This document shows positions 1 through 5,106 of a stretch of 5,545 nucleotides of DNA, piece after piece. Position numbers and translations under genes: made by a program. The notes beneath the pieces were generated by a model that saw only the letters and a program-made list of their open reading frames with translations, had not been told where the DNA came from and did not search any database. Source of the stretch: Actinomycetes bacterium (GTDB lineage Bacteria > Actinomycetota > Thermoleophilia > Solirubrobacterales > 70-9); contig JAEYSQ010000183.1 of NCBI GenBank assembly GCA_023434465.1, positions 1 through 5,545 on the forward strand, in the 5' to 3' direction. Every line of letters starts with the position of its first letter. Within the stretch, counting starts at the first letter, position 1.

Positions 1-2
1 TT

Positions 3-245
3 TCCTTCCAGCTCGGAGCGGGTTGCTTCGATGTCATCGACCTGCAAAGCCAGGTGACCGTTCTTCGAAGGCGCGAATTCCATGCCCTGCTTGGCGGGCT
101 CCCAGATCCCGAAGCAGGTGTCCCCGACCCAGAACTCGTAGTCGGAATGCGCATCGGGCCGCAGTCCGAGGGTCTCGAGGTAGAAAGCGCGCGAACGATC
201 CGGGTCCGTGGTCGGTACGCCGATGAAATCCAGTCCGGTAATCAT
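3..245 (-). CDS. VOC (glyoxalase/bleomycin-resistance fold) family protein, C-terminus outside window
   Basis: The 81 visible residues form the N-terminal half of a VOC-superfamily protein. Residues 5-11 (LDFIGVP) are the first beta strand. Residues 13-28 (TDPDRSRAFYLETLGL) are the classic helix with the AFY-x-xx-LGL signature. Residues 35-50 include YEFWVG and FGIWEP strands, and NGHLALQVDD (62-71) matches the second-strand motif. The usual first metal-ligand His is replaced (DFI instead of DHV), while His64 is kept, so metal binding and catalysis are uncertain. Family members include glyoxalases, dioxygenases and drug-binding proteins; the substrate here cannot be named. The gene lies 32 bp downstream of the Crp-type regulator on the same strand, so co-transcription is possible. 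However, its ATG has no good Shine-Dalgarno and carries its own TAGGCT hexamer 6 nt upstream. The reading frame runs off the left edge. Family call is confident; specific function unknown. Confidence 0.88.
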   Translation of the reverse strand, partial: MITGLDFIGVPTTDPDRSRAFYLETLGLRPDAHSDYEFWVGDTCFGIWEPAKQGMEFAPSKNGHLALQVDDIEATRSELEG

Positions 246-251
246 GGCCCG

Positions 252-257
252 AGCCTA
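252..257 (-). promoter_or_regulatory. Candidate -10 element (TAGGCT) for a leaderless VOC gene transcript
   Basis: On the minus strand TAGGCT is followed by exactly 6 nt and then the ATG of the VOC gene, so transcription would start at or next to the A of the ATG. It fits the actinobacterial TANNNT -10 consensus. No convincing -35 at 16-18 bp is visible: a TTGCCT lies only 14 bp upstream. Inferred from position and from the same arrangement at other genes in the window. Confidence 0.4.
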
Positions 258-277
258 CCCGGCCCGATTGAAGGCAA

Positions 278-1030
278 TCAAGCCCCGATCTGCGCCGATG
301 TGTCGTCGATCTCGGCCAGAATCGCGAGGGGATCGACGTCAGCGGCGAAGAACGTCCAGGAACCGTCTTTGTCCTGCTCGATGAGACCCCTTTCACCGAG
401 AGCGGTCAGGGCCGAGGAGACCTTCGGCCGCCGGGCCCCGATCAGGGCCGCCAGATTGCGGTGGCTGAGCCGAAACGGGATCTTCACACCCCGCGGGCTT
501 TCGGTGCCCCAGCGCTCCGCCACATAGCGGAAAGTGAGAAGCAGGCGGTGATCGATCCTCGGCAGTTGGCAAAGTGCGACGTGGAACCCGAGCCACCGGG
601 CCCGGGCGACGACCCTGTCCATCAGGACGGTGAGGGTGCTGGGAAACGCCTGGGCCTGCTGATGGAACTCCTCGCCGACGATCGCGACATGCCCGGTCGA
701 AATCAGGCTCCACTCGTCTTCCACATGCAGCACGTTCAGCGCGCGAGGGTGTACCCAGGGCCGGATCAAATCACCCGGACCGAGCAGTTCCATCGAGGGC
801 CGGCCCGAAACCGCGATTTCGCGCGTGAACGCGCCTTCCAGAATCAGGTAGCCGATGAACAGCGGGCTGGACGGGGTCTTGTGAGCTGCTTCCCAGGGTC
901 CGGGTTCGAGGCGGCGGACTTCGGCGGTCAGGGTTTCGCGGGCCTGGTCGAGGACACTTCTCTCAATCCCGCGGGCAAGCGAGGGCTCGGCATCGAGCAG
1001 CCTGATCGTCCCTTCTGATTCCCCGAACAT
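278..1030 (-). CDS. Crp/Fnr-type transcriptional regulator
   Basis: A 250-residue DNA-binding regulator with the Crp/Fnr layout. Residues about 55-125 resemble a divergent cyclic-nucleotide-binding beta-roll (GYLILEGAF at 60-68, then ELLGPGDLIRPW at 81-92). Residues about 128-150 look like the dimerisation helix (TLTVLMDRVVARARWL). A winged helix-turn-helix lies at about 186-228: FRLSHRNLAALIGARRPKV is the HTH, SSALTALGERGLI the recognition region, and SWTFF the wing strand. The Arg/Ser phosphate-binding cassette of cAMP-binding CRP is not recognisable, and there is no Fnr cysteine cluster, so the effector is unknown. I chose the ATG at 1030 because homology-like sequence starts near it. A longer frame from GTG 1108 adds 26 low-complexity, basic residues and would consume the divergent promoter region. 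It is divergent from the DUF4333 lipoprotein and upstream of the VOC gene. Family is confident; regulon and ligand are not. Confidence 0.88.
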   Translation of the reverse strand: MFGESEGTIRLLDAEPSLARGIERSVLDQARETLTAEVRRLEPGPWEAAHKTPSSPLFIGYLILEGAFTREIAVSGRPSMELLGPGDLIRPWVHPRALNVLHVEDEWSLISTGHVAIVGEEFHQQAQAFPSTLTVLMDRVVARARWLGFHVALCQLPRIDHRLLLTFRYVAERWGTESPRGVKIPFRLSHRNLAALIGARRPKVSSALTALGERGLIEQDKDGSWTFFAADVDPLAILAEIDDTSAQIGA

Positions 1031-1038
1031 ATGCCCTG

Positions 1039-1044
1039 ACCCTA
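1039..1044 (-). promoter_or_regulatory. Candidate -10 element (TAGGGT) of the Crp-type regulator gene
   Basis: TAGGGT on the minus strand lies 8 nt upstream of ATG 1030, which predicts a transcript with 0-2 untranslated bases. The intervening CAGGGCAT contains AGGG, which could instead serve as a weak Shine-Dalgarno, so the role is ambiguous. No TTGACA-like -35 is visible. Confidence 0.35.
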
Positions 1045-1065
1045 GCTGCCGGCTGGGTGTGGATG

Positions 1066-1088
1066 CCGGGTTCGGCCGCCTGACCCGG
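1066..1088. promoter_or_regulatory. Inverted repeat CCGGGT-N11-ACCCGG, possible operator between divergent genes
   Basis: Perfect 6-bp arms (1066-1071 and 1083-1088) are separated by 11 bp inside the 126-bp intergenic region between the Crp-type gene and the DUF4333 gene. The overall 23-bp size suits a dimeric Crp-family regulator, but the arms are not the E. coli TGTGA half-site. In GC-rich DNA such repeats also arise by chance, so this is a weak candidate. Confidence 0.25.
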
Positions 1089-1144
1089 TGGAAATGCCTT
1101 CGTCGCACCGGGGGCTAGCGCTCCGCTCGCGTCCCGACGGGCGG

Positions 1145-1150
1145 TAGGGT
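1145..1150 (+). promoter_or_regulatory. Candidate -10 element (TAGGGT) for a leaderless DUF4333 transcript
   Basis: TAGGGT is followed by 6 nt and then ATG 1157, so the predicted +1 falls on the start codon. The same bases (AGGGTGG) could also act as a Shine-Dalgarno about 5 nt from the ATG, so the two readings compete. No -35 hexamer is seen 16-18 bp upstream. Confidence 0.38.
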
Positions 1151-1156
1151 GGCCGC

Positions 1157-1513
1157 ATGACCACCTCACCCCGCCGAATCATCGCTCTTGCTGCCATCCT
1201 CGGTTCGGCGTTCGTGCTGGGCGCCTGCGGAGGCGAGGTGTCGATCGGTGACGACTCGATCAACAAGGATGAACTCGAACTCGAATCGTCACGCACCCTC
1301 GCGAAGGAGTTCGGGGAGAAGCCGGCTTCGGTCGAGTGCCCGGATGACCTCAAAGCTGAGGTCGATGCGTCAGAAACCTGCGAACTGGTCGATCAGAGGG
1401 GCAACCATTACGACATGAAGGTCACGGTGACCTCAGTCGACGATGACGGCAACGCCAGGTTCGACATCGAAGTCGGCAAGATCAAGCAGATGGGCGACAC
1501 CCCCGAAAAGTAG
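1157..1513 (+). CDS. DUF4333-type secreted lipoprotein
   Basis: A 118-residue exported lipoprotein of unknown function. Residues 1-23 are a signal peptide: TTSPRR gives the basic N-region and IIALAAILGSAFV the hydrophobic core. It ends in a lipobox, LGAC, with the lipidated cysteine at position 24. The mature part is small and acidic (DDSINKDELELES at 32-44) and contains PASVECPDDLKAEV (56-69), the hallmark of DUF4333 domains. It carries Cys61 and Cys75, probably a disulphide, as is usual in this family. The C-terminal strands YDMKVTVTSVD and ARFDIEVGKI complete the fold. DUF4333 proteins are common in actinobacteria as single-domain lipoproteins or at the ends of membrane proteins; no biochemical role is established that I know of. 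The gene stands alone: it is divergent from the Crp-type gene and 104 bp before arsR. Confidence 0.87.
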   Translation: MTTSPRRIIALAAILGSAFVLGACGGEVSIGDDSINKDELELESSRTLAKEFGEKPASVECPDDLKAEVDASETCELVDQRGNHYDMKVTVTSVDDDGNARFDIEVGKIKQMGDTPEK

Positions 1514-1541
1514 TTCAAGGTCGACAAGAATTCCTGTCAGA

Positions 1542-1584
1542 CCAGCTGAGACTCGGGCTGGCCTCGTCTTCCTGGCCTTGCCAG
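1542..1584 (+). terminator. Weak hairpins after the DUF4333 gene, possible termination zone
   Basis: Two short stems follow the stop at 1513. CCAGC (1542-1546) can pair with GCTGG (1557-1561) across 10 nt. CTGGC-CTT-GCCAG (1572-1584) is a perfect 5-bp stem with a 3-nt loop. Neither has a U-run, so an intrinsic terminator is only a possibility. The second stem also sits where the arsR promoter should be. Confidence 0.25.
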
Positions 1585-1590
1585 AGTTAC

Positions 1591-1611
1591 ATTCCTATAT
1601 AGGTATATGAT
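1591..1611 (+). promoter_or_regulatory. arsR promoter: palindromic operator plus TATGAT -10 element
   Basis: An AT-rich island in GC-rich DNA. CCTATATAGG (1594-1603) is a perfect 10-bp palindrome. It extends to a 16-bp near-palindrome (1591-1606) with one mismatched pair. Immediately after it, TATGAT (1606-1611) matches the -10 consensus at 5 of 6 bases and lies 6 nt before GTG 1618, predicting a leaderless arsR-SRPBCC mRNA. A dimeric ArsR-type repressor bound to the palindrome would block RNA polymerase, so autorepression is the natural inference. TTGCCA at 1578-1583 is too far (22 bp) to be a standard -35. Confidence 0.55.
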
Positions 1612-1617
1612 CGTGGT

Positions 1618-1959
1618 GTGGCACGCGCTCCGACCACCACCGACGCGTTCGCGGCTCTCGCGGAGCCCCGGCGCCGTGACCTGCTCGACGCAATCGGCGA
1701 ACGGGAAGTCACGGTTACCGACCTGGTCGACCAGCTCGGCATCGCGCAACCGCAGGCGTCCAAACATCTGGGCGTGCTGCGCGCCGTCGATCTGGTGCAT
1801 GTGCGGGCCGACGGCAAGCGGCGGTGGTATCGCGTAAACGGGGCGGCGCTGCGCCCCGTACACGACTGGGTGGGTTCGTTTGAGCGCACCTGGAACGATC
1901 GACTCGACCGGCTCGACGACGTTGTCGCCGAGCTCAAATCCCAGGAGGAACCAGAATGA
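1618..1959 (+). CDS. ArsR-type winged-helix repressor of the SRPBCC-linked kind
   Basis: A 113-residue ArsR-family DNA-binding protein. Residues 9-28 (DAFAALAEPRRRDLLDAIGE) are the typical first helices with the LAEPRRRxLL signature. Residues 31-56 form the HTH: VTVTDLVDQLGIAQPQASKHLGVLR includes the QPQASKHL recognition helix. VHVRADGKRRWYRVN (60-74) is the beta wing, and residues 78-107 are a C-terminal helix for dimerisation. There is no cysteine at all and no ELCVCDL metal site, so metal sensing is unlikely. Similar proteins typically sit next to SRPBCC/AHSA1 genes, as here. The start is GTG 1618, because upstream codons in frame give no homology and the ATG at 1607 is in another frame. 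There is no Shine-Dalgarno; a -10-like TATGAT 6 nt upstream suggests a leaderless start. Its stop overlaps the SRPBCC ATG by 4 nt. Confidence 0.92.
   Translation: MARAPTTTDAFAALAEPRRRDLLDAIGEREVTVTDLVDQLGIAQPQASKHLGVLRAVDLVHVRADGKRRWYRVNGAALRPVHDWVGSFERTWNDRLDRLDDVVAELKSQEEPE
1943..1948 (+). promoter_or_regulatory. Strong Shine-Dalgarno (AGGAGG) for the SRPBCC gene inside arsR
   Basis: AGGAGG lies 7 nt before ATG 1956, within the last codons of arsR. Together with the ATGA overlap of stop and start it fixes the SRPBCC start and indicates coupled or reinitiated translation. It contrasts with arsR itself, which has no Shine-Dalgarno. Confidence 0.8.
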
Positions 1960-2471
1960 GCAGCACCGCGAACAACCGTCACGGCTCCGCCACGATCGAG
2001 CTGCAGGGCGATCGCGAGTATGTGGTCACCCGCAAGTTCGACGCGCCGGCGGAGCCGATCTTCGAGGCGCACACCAGGCCCGAACTGGTCAAGCGATGGT
2101 GGGGCTTCGACACTTCGGAGTGGCTGGTCTGCGAGATCGACTTCCGGGAAGGCGGTACCTGGCGCAACGTCCTGCGTGACAGTGGGATGGAGGTCGGCTT
2201 CCACGGCACCTACCTCGAAATTGACCGTCCGCGCCGCCTCGTCAACACCGAGGTCTTCGAGGGCGCTCCGGTGCCGGAGGGTGGTGACATCGACGACACG
2301 GGCACGGTGAATACGACCACGCTCGAGGAGGACGAGAACGGAGTCACCACGATGACCGTGCACGTTCAACACGCGCTACCCGAGCACCGCGACGCGATGA
2401 TCGCGTCCGGGATGGAGACGGGCATGCAGATCTCTTACAACCGGCTCGAAGACCTGGTCCGTCAGGGCTGA
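1956..2471 (+). CDS. SRPBCC / AHSA1-type ligand-binding protein
   Basis: A 171-residue soluble protein of the START-like SRPBCC superfamily (AHSA1 group). REYVVTRKFDAPAEPIFEAHTRPE appears as residues 20-43: first strand, then the helix opening the hydrophobic pocket. LVKRWWGFD (44-52) is the signature WW motif of the group. CEIDFREGGTWR (59-70) and GFHGTYLEIDRPRRLVNTEVFE (81-102) are the central strands, and TTTLEEDENGVTTMTVHVQHA (120-140) the late strands. The long C-terminal helix that lines the cavity is MIASGMETGMQISYNRLEDLV (148-168). Length is normal for the group. It is co-transcribed with, and its start overlaps, the ArsR-type gene. In such pairs the repressor controls the SRPBCC gene, but the ligand or substrate is generally not known and cannot be read here. 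A strong hairpin overlaps its stop codon. Confidence 0.92.
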   Translation: MSSTANNRHGSATIELQGDREYVVTRKFDAPAEPIFEAHTRPELVKRWWGFDTSEWLVCEIDFREGGTWRNVLRDSGMEVGFHGTYLEIDRPRRLVNTEVFEGAPVPEGGDIDDTGTVNTTTLEEDENGVTTMTVHVQHALPEHRDAMIASGMETGMQISYNRLEDLVRQG

Positions 2472-2479
2472 CGGCCAGG
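2453..2479. terminator. Strong hairpin, likely shared terminator between convergent genes
   Basis: CCTGG (2453-2457), one bulged T, then CCGTCA (2459-2464), a GGGC loop (2465-2468), TGACGG (2469-2474) and CCAGG (2475-2479) form an 11-bp stem. It overlaps the SRPBCC stop codon and lies 12 nt past the stop of the convergent DUF6458 gene, so it can serve both strands. There is no U-tract on either side, which is common in actinobacterial terminators. The hairpin is certain on paper; terminator function is inferred. Confidence 0.55.
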
Positions 2480-2491
2480 CAGGAGAAATTC

Positions 2492-2701
2492 TCAGTAGCG
2501 AGGCGGGCGCCGGGGTGGGACTTCAGCGACCACTCGATCACGACGGTTGTAGGCGATCGCCGAGTAAACGAGGCCGATCGCTCCCACCGCCATGAGGATG
2601 TAGCCCACCACGTCGAGTTCGACTCCCCGAACGTGGAGATGAACAGCGAACGCCAGGATGGCACCAACCGCAATCAGGAAAAGTGAGAATCCGAAAGTCA
2701 T
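2492..2701 (-). CDS. DUF6458-like small membrane protein
   Basis: A 69-residue protein with two hydrophobic helices: residues 3-21 (FGFSLFLIAVGAILAFAVH) and 32-51 (VGYILMAVGAIGLVYSAIAY). Between them is a short loop (LHVRGVELD) and after them a basic, proline-rich tail (RRDRVVAEVPPRRPPRY). The FLIAVGAILAFAV...G..LD.VGYILMAVGAIGL pattern matches what I know as DUF6458, a small actinobacterial family of unknown function. ATG 2701 was chosen over the in-frame TTG 2707, because family members begin directly before the first helix. There is no clear Shine-Dalgarno; GGGT abuts the ATG. It is convergent with the SRPBCC gene (20 bp between stops) and lies 73 bp downstream of the c-di-GMP gene on the same strand, so read-through from there is possible. 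The tail probably faces the cytosol (positive-inside rule). Confidence 0.8.
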   Translation of the reverse strand: MTFGFSLFLIAVGAILAFAVHLHVRGVELDVVGYILMAVGAIGLVYSAIAYNRRDRVVAEVPPRRPPRY

Positions 2702-2723
2702 ACCCAAGTGGTACCCCGGCCGC

Positions 2724-2735
2724 TTTCGACCGAAA
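2724..2735. repeat. Short inverted repeat TTTCG-AC-CGAAA upstream of the DUF6458 gene
   Basis: 5-bp arms separated by 2 bp, centred about 28 bp upstream of ATG 2701, in the spacer between the c-di-GMP gene and the DUF6458 gene. It could be an operator or part of the preceding gene's 3' end; it may equally be chance. Confidence 0.2.
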
Positions 2736-2739
2736 CGCC

Positions 2740-2754
2740 GTCAGCGGCGCTGAC
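2740..2754 (-). terminator. Possible weak terminator hairpin after the c-di-GMP gene
   Basis: GTCAGC-GGC-GCTGAC is a perfect 6-bp stem with a 3-nt loop, 20 nt downstream of the minus-strand stop at 2775. On that strand it is followed by GGCGTTTCGG, with only a very short T-run. It may attenuate transcription before the DUF6458 gene rather than stop it. Confidence 0.35.
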
Positions 2755-2774
2755 CAGGTCCTCCGAGGTGGTCG

Positions 2775-4871
2775 TTACTTGCCCAGCTCCCGCCGCAGGA
2801 CTTCGGTTCCGGAGCAAATCGCGTCACGCAATTGGTCTAGCGGACAGGGACGTGCCAGCAGGTAGCCGGAAATCAGGTCACATCCGGTCCCGGCAATCTG
2901 GCCGAACTCTTCTGCGGTTTCCACCCCTTCGGCAACGGTTCGCGCCGGAATGGTGTGAGCGAGATTCACGATCGCTTCCACGGTCGCTTTCCCGCCGTCG
3001 AGGTGCACCTTTCTGATGAAGCTCTGATCGATTTTCAAGTAATCGACCGGTAGTTCTCCAAGCCTCGAAATCGAGCTGTACCCGGTGCCGAAGTCGTCGA
3101 CGGCCACCATCACGCCGAGCTCCGCAATTCGCCTCATGCTGTCCAGGGTCTGGGTTCCGGCCAGGGCGGACTCGGTTACCTCGATCGCCAACCGGTGAGG
3201 CGAAAGGTCGGCCGCAGAAAGATGGTCCTGGATCATCTCCACGACTCGGGGCCGGGCCAGTTCACGCGGCGATATGTTCACCCAGAAGCGTGTCTCCTGG
3301 CCTTCCGTGGCTTGCCAGCTTGAAGCTGCCCGGGCGGTCTGCATCGTCGCCCATGAGCCGATCGCGTAGATCAGCCCCGAGTCTTCCGCCACCGGGATGA
3401 AGGCCTCGGGCGAAATCGGTCCCAGCGCGGGGTCCGTCCACCTCGCGAGAACTTCCACATCGGTGCACTTCCCGGTCCGAATGTCGAACGCCGGCTGGAA
3501 CGCGAGCTCCAGTCCGTCCGCCTCGATGGCGTCTCGCAACCGTTGCTCGAGATCATGCCGCCGGATCACGTCGGCCCGCAGTTCCTCGTCAAACCATTCG
3601 GCGCGATCCCGACCCGCATCCTTCGCCGAATAGAGCGCGACATCCGCATTTCGGATCAGTTCCAGCGCCCTCAGAGATCCGGTCGACTCGGCGAGTCCGA
3701 TACTGGCGGTGGCGTAAACGATGTTGCCATGAATTTCCATTGGTTCCCGGATGCAATCGAGGATCTGCTCGGCCAGCCCCGTCGCCCGGGACCGATCATC
3801 TCCCGTAAGAGCGATCATGAATTCGTCGCCGCCGATGCGGGCAACGGTCCGGTCGGATGTTTCGAACCGCTCGAGTCGGCGAGCCACCCCGCGCAGAAGC
3901 TCGTCGCCGGTGCCATGTCCGAGTGAATCGTTTACGAGTTTGAACCGGTCGATGTCAAGAAAAAGTACGGTTACCGGCTCGACTTCTTCCAGGGAAGTTT
4001 CGAGGCGGGCCAGGAGCCCGGTTCGGTTCAGCAGGCCGGTGATCGAATCATGAGTCGCCTCGTGGGCAATTTTCACCTGTGCCTGTTCGGCCAACTTCCT
4101 GGCTGCACGCTCGGATTCCAGAATCCGGGCACGTTCCTCTTCGACCTCTCGCTGTTTGGTTACGTCGCGGAAGTACACCGCTATCCCGTAATCGGTCGGG
4201 TAGGAGCGAACTTCGAACCATGCGTCCAGCGGCGGGTAGAACTCGACCAGGTGAGTCTCTTCCCGCTCGGTCATCGTGGTGTGGTACTTCTCGTAGAAGA
4301 GCGAGTCCACCGCTTCCGGAAATACATCCCAGAGGTTGCGCCCGATCATTTCCTCTCGCGACATCCCGAGAATCTGTTCACCGCTCCGGTTGACGTAATC
4401 GATGGTCCAATCGAAGCCAACCGCCCAGAAGCCGTCACTGATCGCTGCGAGGGTCGACGCGATCTGGGCCGCCGCCCGTTCGCTTTCAGTGACGTCCAGA
4501 ATCACCCCGACCAGCGCCCGGGTTCCGTACCGGGTATTGATCCAGCCCCGTCGGATCAGCAGATTTCGAACTTCGTTGTTGTCCCGGCGAATGATCCGGT
4601 GTCGGATCTCGTCGATACCGGGGCCAGCTTCGATTTCGCGGGAGGCAATCTCAAAGTCGTCGGGGTGAGCGAGATCCAGCCAGACTTCGCGACTGACTTC
4701 CTCTCCCTCCGGTACTCCCGTGATGCGGTAAAGAAAATCGTTCCAGAGGGTCAGGTCCCGGTCTGGATCGAACTGCCAGATACCGACTTCACTGGCTTCA
4801 ATCGCCCACTCGAGAAGCTCACGCGGAGTCGGCACCCTGCCTTGAAACATGTCTTCAGTCGCGCGGGCCAC
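2775..4871 (-). CDS. Cytosolic PAS-PAS-GGDEF-EAL cyclic-di-GMP signalling protein
   Basis: A 698-residue protein with no membrane segment. PAS-1 spans about 18-130 (ASEVGIWQFD, HPDD at 69-72, ending DVTESERA). PAS-2 spans about 138-240 (AISDGFWAV, YVNRSGEQILG, ending FRDVTKQRE). A coiled-coil linker (238-268) follows, then GGDEF (about 270-430) and EAL (about 437-690). The cyclase site looks intact: FLDID (Asp306, Asp308), FKLVND (Asn314), GHGTGD (Asp323) and GGDEF at 347-351. The inhibitory RxxD site is absent from its usual place. The phosphodiesterase domain has EVL in place of EAL (Glu473), NIS (Asn532), IEVTES (Glu564), DDFGTGYSS (Asp592, Asp593), YLKID (Lys613, Asp615) and AEGVE (Glu648). 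The usual GCDxxQGY glutamine is Ser668. Both activities are therefore possible: making c-di-GMP from GTP and cleaving it to pGpG. Which one dominates cannot be read. GTG 4871 is preferred over ATG 4850 because GAGGG lies 7 nt before it. Confidence 0.95.
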   Translation of the reverse strand: MARATEDMFQGRVPTPRELLEWAIEASEVGIWQFDPDRDLTLWNDFLYRITGVPEGEEVSREVWLDLAHPDDFEIASREIEAGPGIDEIRHRIIRRDNNEVRNLLIRRGWINTRYGTRALVGVILDVTESERAAAQIASTLAAISDGFWAVGFDWTIDYVNRSGEQILGMSREEMIGRNLWDVFPEAVDSLFYEKYHTTMTEREETHLVEFYPPLDAWFEVRSYPTDYGIAVYFRDVTKQREVEEERARILESERAARKLAEQAQVKIAHEATHDSITGLLNRTGLLARLETSLEEVEPVTVLFLDIDRFKLVNDSLGHGTGDELLRGVARRLERFETSDRTVARIGGDEFMIALTGDDRSRATGLAEQILDCIREPMEIHGNIVYATASIGLAESTGSLRALELIRNADVALYSAKDAGRDRAEWFDEELRADVIRRHDLEQRLRDAIEADGLELAFQPAFDIRTGKCTDVEVLARWTDPALGPISPEAFIPVAEDSGLIYAIGSWATMQTARAASSWQATEGQETRFWVNISPRELARPRVVEMIQDHLSAADLSPHRLAIEVTESALAGTQTLDSMRRIAELGVMVAVDDFGTGYSSISRLGELPVDYLKIDQSFIRKVHLDGGKATVEAIVNLAHTIPARTVAEGVETAEEFGQIAGTGCDLISGYLLARPCPLDQLRDAICSGTEVLRRELGK

Positions 4872-5106
4872 CTCGTCACCCTCAGCGTCTCGCCGGGCGA
4901 CATCGCTGGTCGTACTTCCTCACACCACGGCAGCATAGCCACACCATCTTGCTGCTAGCCGTAGCGATCTTCTCCGGCCGCCGTCACCGCCCCGGAAGAG
5001 CGTGCCCGGCCGGATCTTCTGGGTCTTCGATGCGCAACCGTCGAGGACTTGCCAAAGTGGAGGCAGATCGCGATACTGAAAGTGTGAAACGGCGGGGTGG
5101 ATAGTC
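4872..5106. other. 235-bp intergenic region between divergent c-di-GMP and secreted-protein genes
   Basis: No convincing gene is seen here. It holds the Shine-Dalgarno of the minus-strand gene (GAGGG, 4879-4883) and a plausible promoter for the plus-strand gene near its right end. It also has an inverted pair CCGGCCG (4974-4980) / CGGCCGG (5007-5013) and a direct pair GATCTTCT at 4966-4973 and 5013-5020. No convincing minus-strand -35/-10 pair was found; TATGCT at about 4932-4937 is the best -10 guess. No c-di-GMP riboswitch pattern was recognised. Confidence 0.6.
5049..5077 (+). promoter_or_regulatory. Candidate promoter TTGCCA-N17-GATACT of the secreted-protein gene
   Basis: TTGCCA (5049-5054) and GATACT (5072-5077) are separated by exactly 17 bp, each matching its consensus at 4 of 6 bases. 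The predicted +1 is near 5084, leaving a leader of about 23 nt containing GGGGTGG about 7 nt before ATG 5107. Unlike several other genes in the window this one would have a normal leader and ribosome binding site. Confidence 0.45.

Noticed and set aside
461..1018. 185-codon open frame on the plus strand
   Set aside because: Antisense to the Crp-type regulator; no domain signature and no good start signal.
1028..1108. 26-residue N-terminal extension of the Crp-type regulator from GTG 1108
   Set aside because: The extension is basic, low complexity, unlike the family, and would cover the TAGGGT element and the inverted repeat. ATG 1030 is a better start.
1607..1609. ATG overlapping the TATGAT element as a start for the ArsR gene
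   Set aside because: It is in a different frame from the ArsR coding sequence; its frame gives no recognisable protein.
1587..2372. 261-codon open frame on the minus strand
   Set aside because: It is antisense to the ArsR-SRPBCC pair, both of which have clear family motifs; its translation is Arg/Ser-rich and low complexity.
2705..2707. TTG as an upstream start for the DUF6458 gene
   Set aside because: It adds only two residues. The ATG at 2701 places the first membrane helix where family members have it.
4848..4850. ATG at 4850 as start of the c-di-GMP protein
   Set aside because: There is no good Shine-Dalgarno before it, while GTG 4871 has GAGGG at 7 nt. It cannot be fully excluded and changes only seven residues.
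4050..4958. 302-codon open frame on the plus strand
   Set aside because: It lies antisense to the c-di-GMP gene, whose PAS, GGDEF and EAL motifs are unambiguous. Its translation shows no recognisable domain, as expected for a GC-rich shadow frame.
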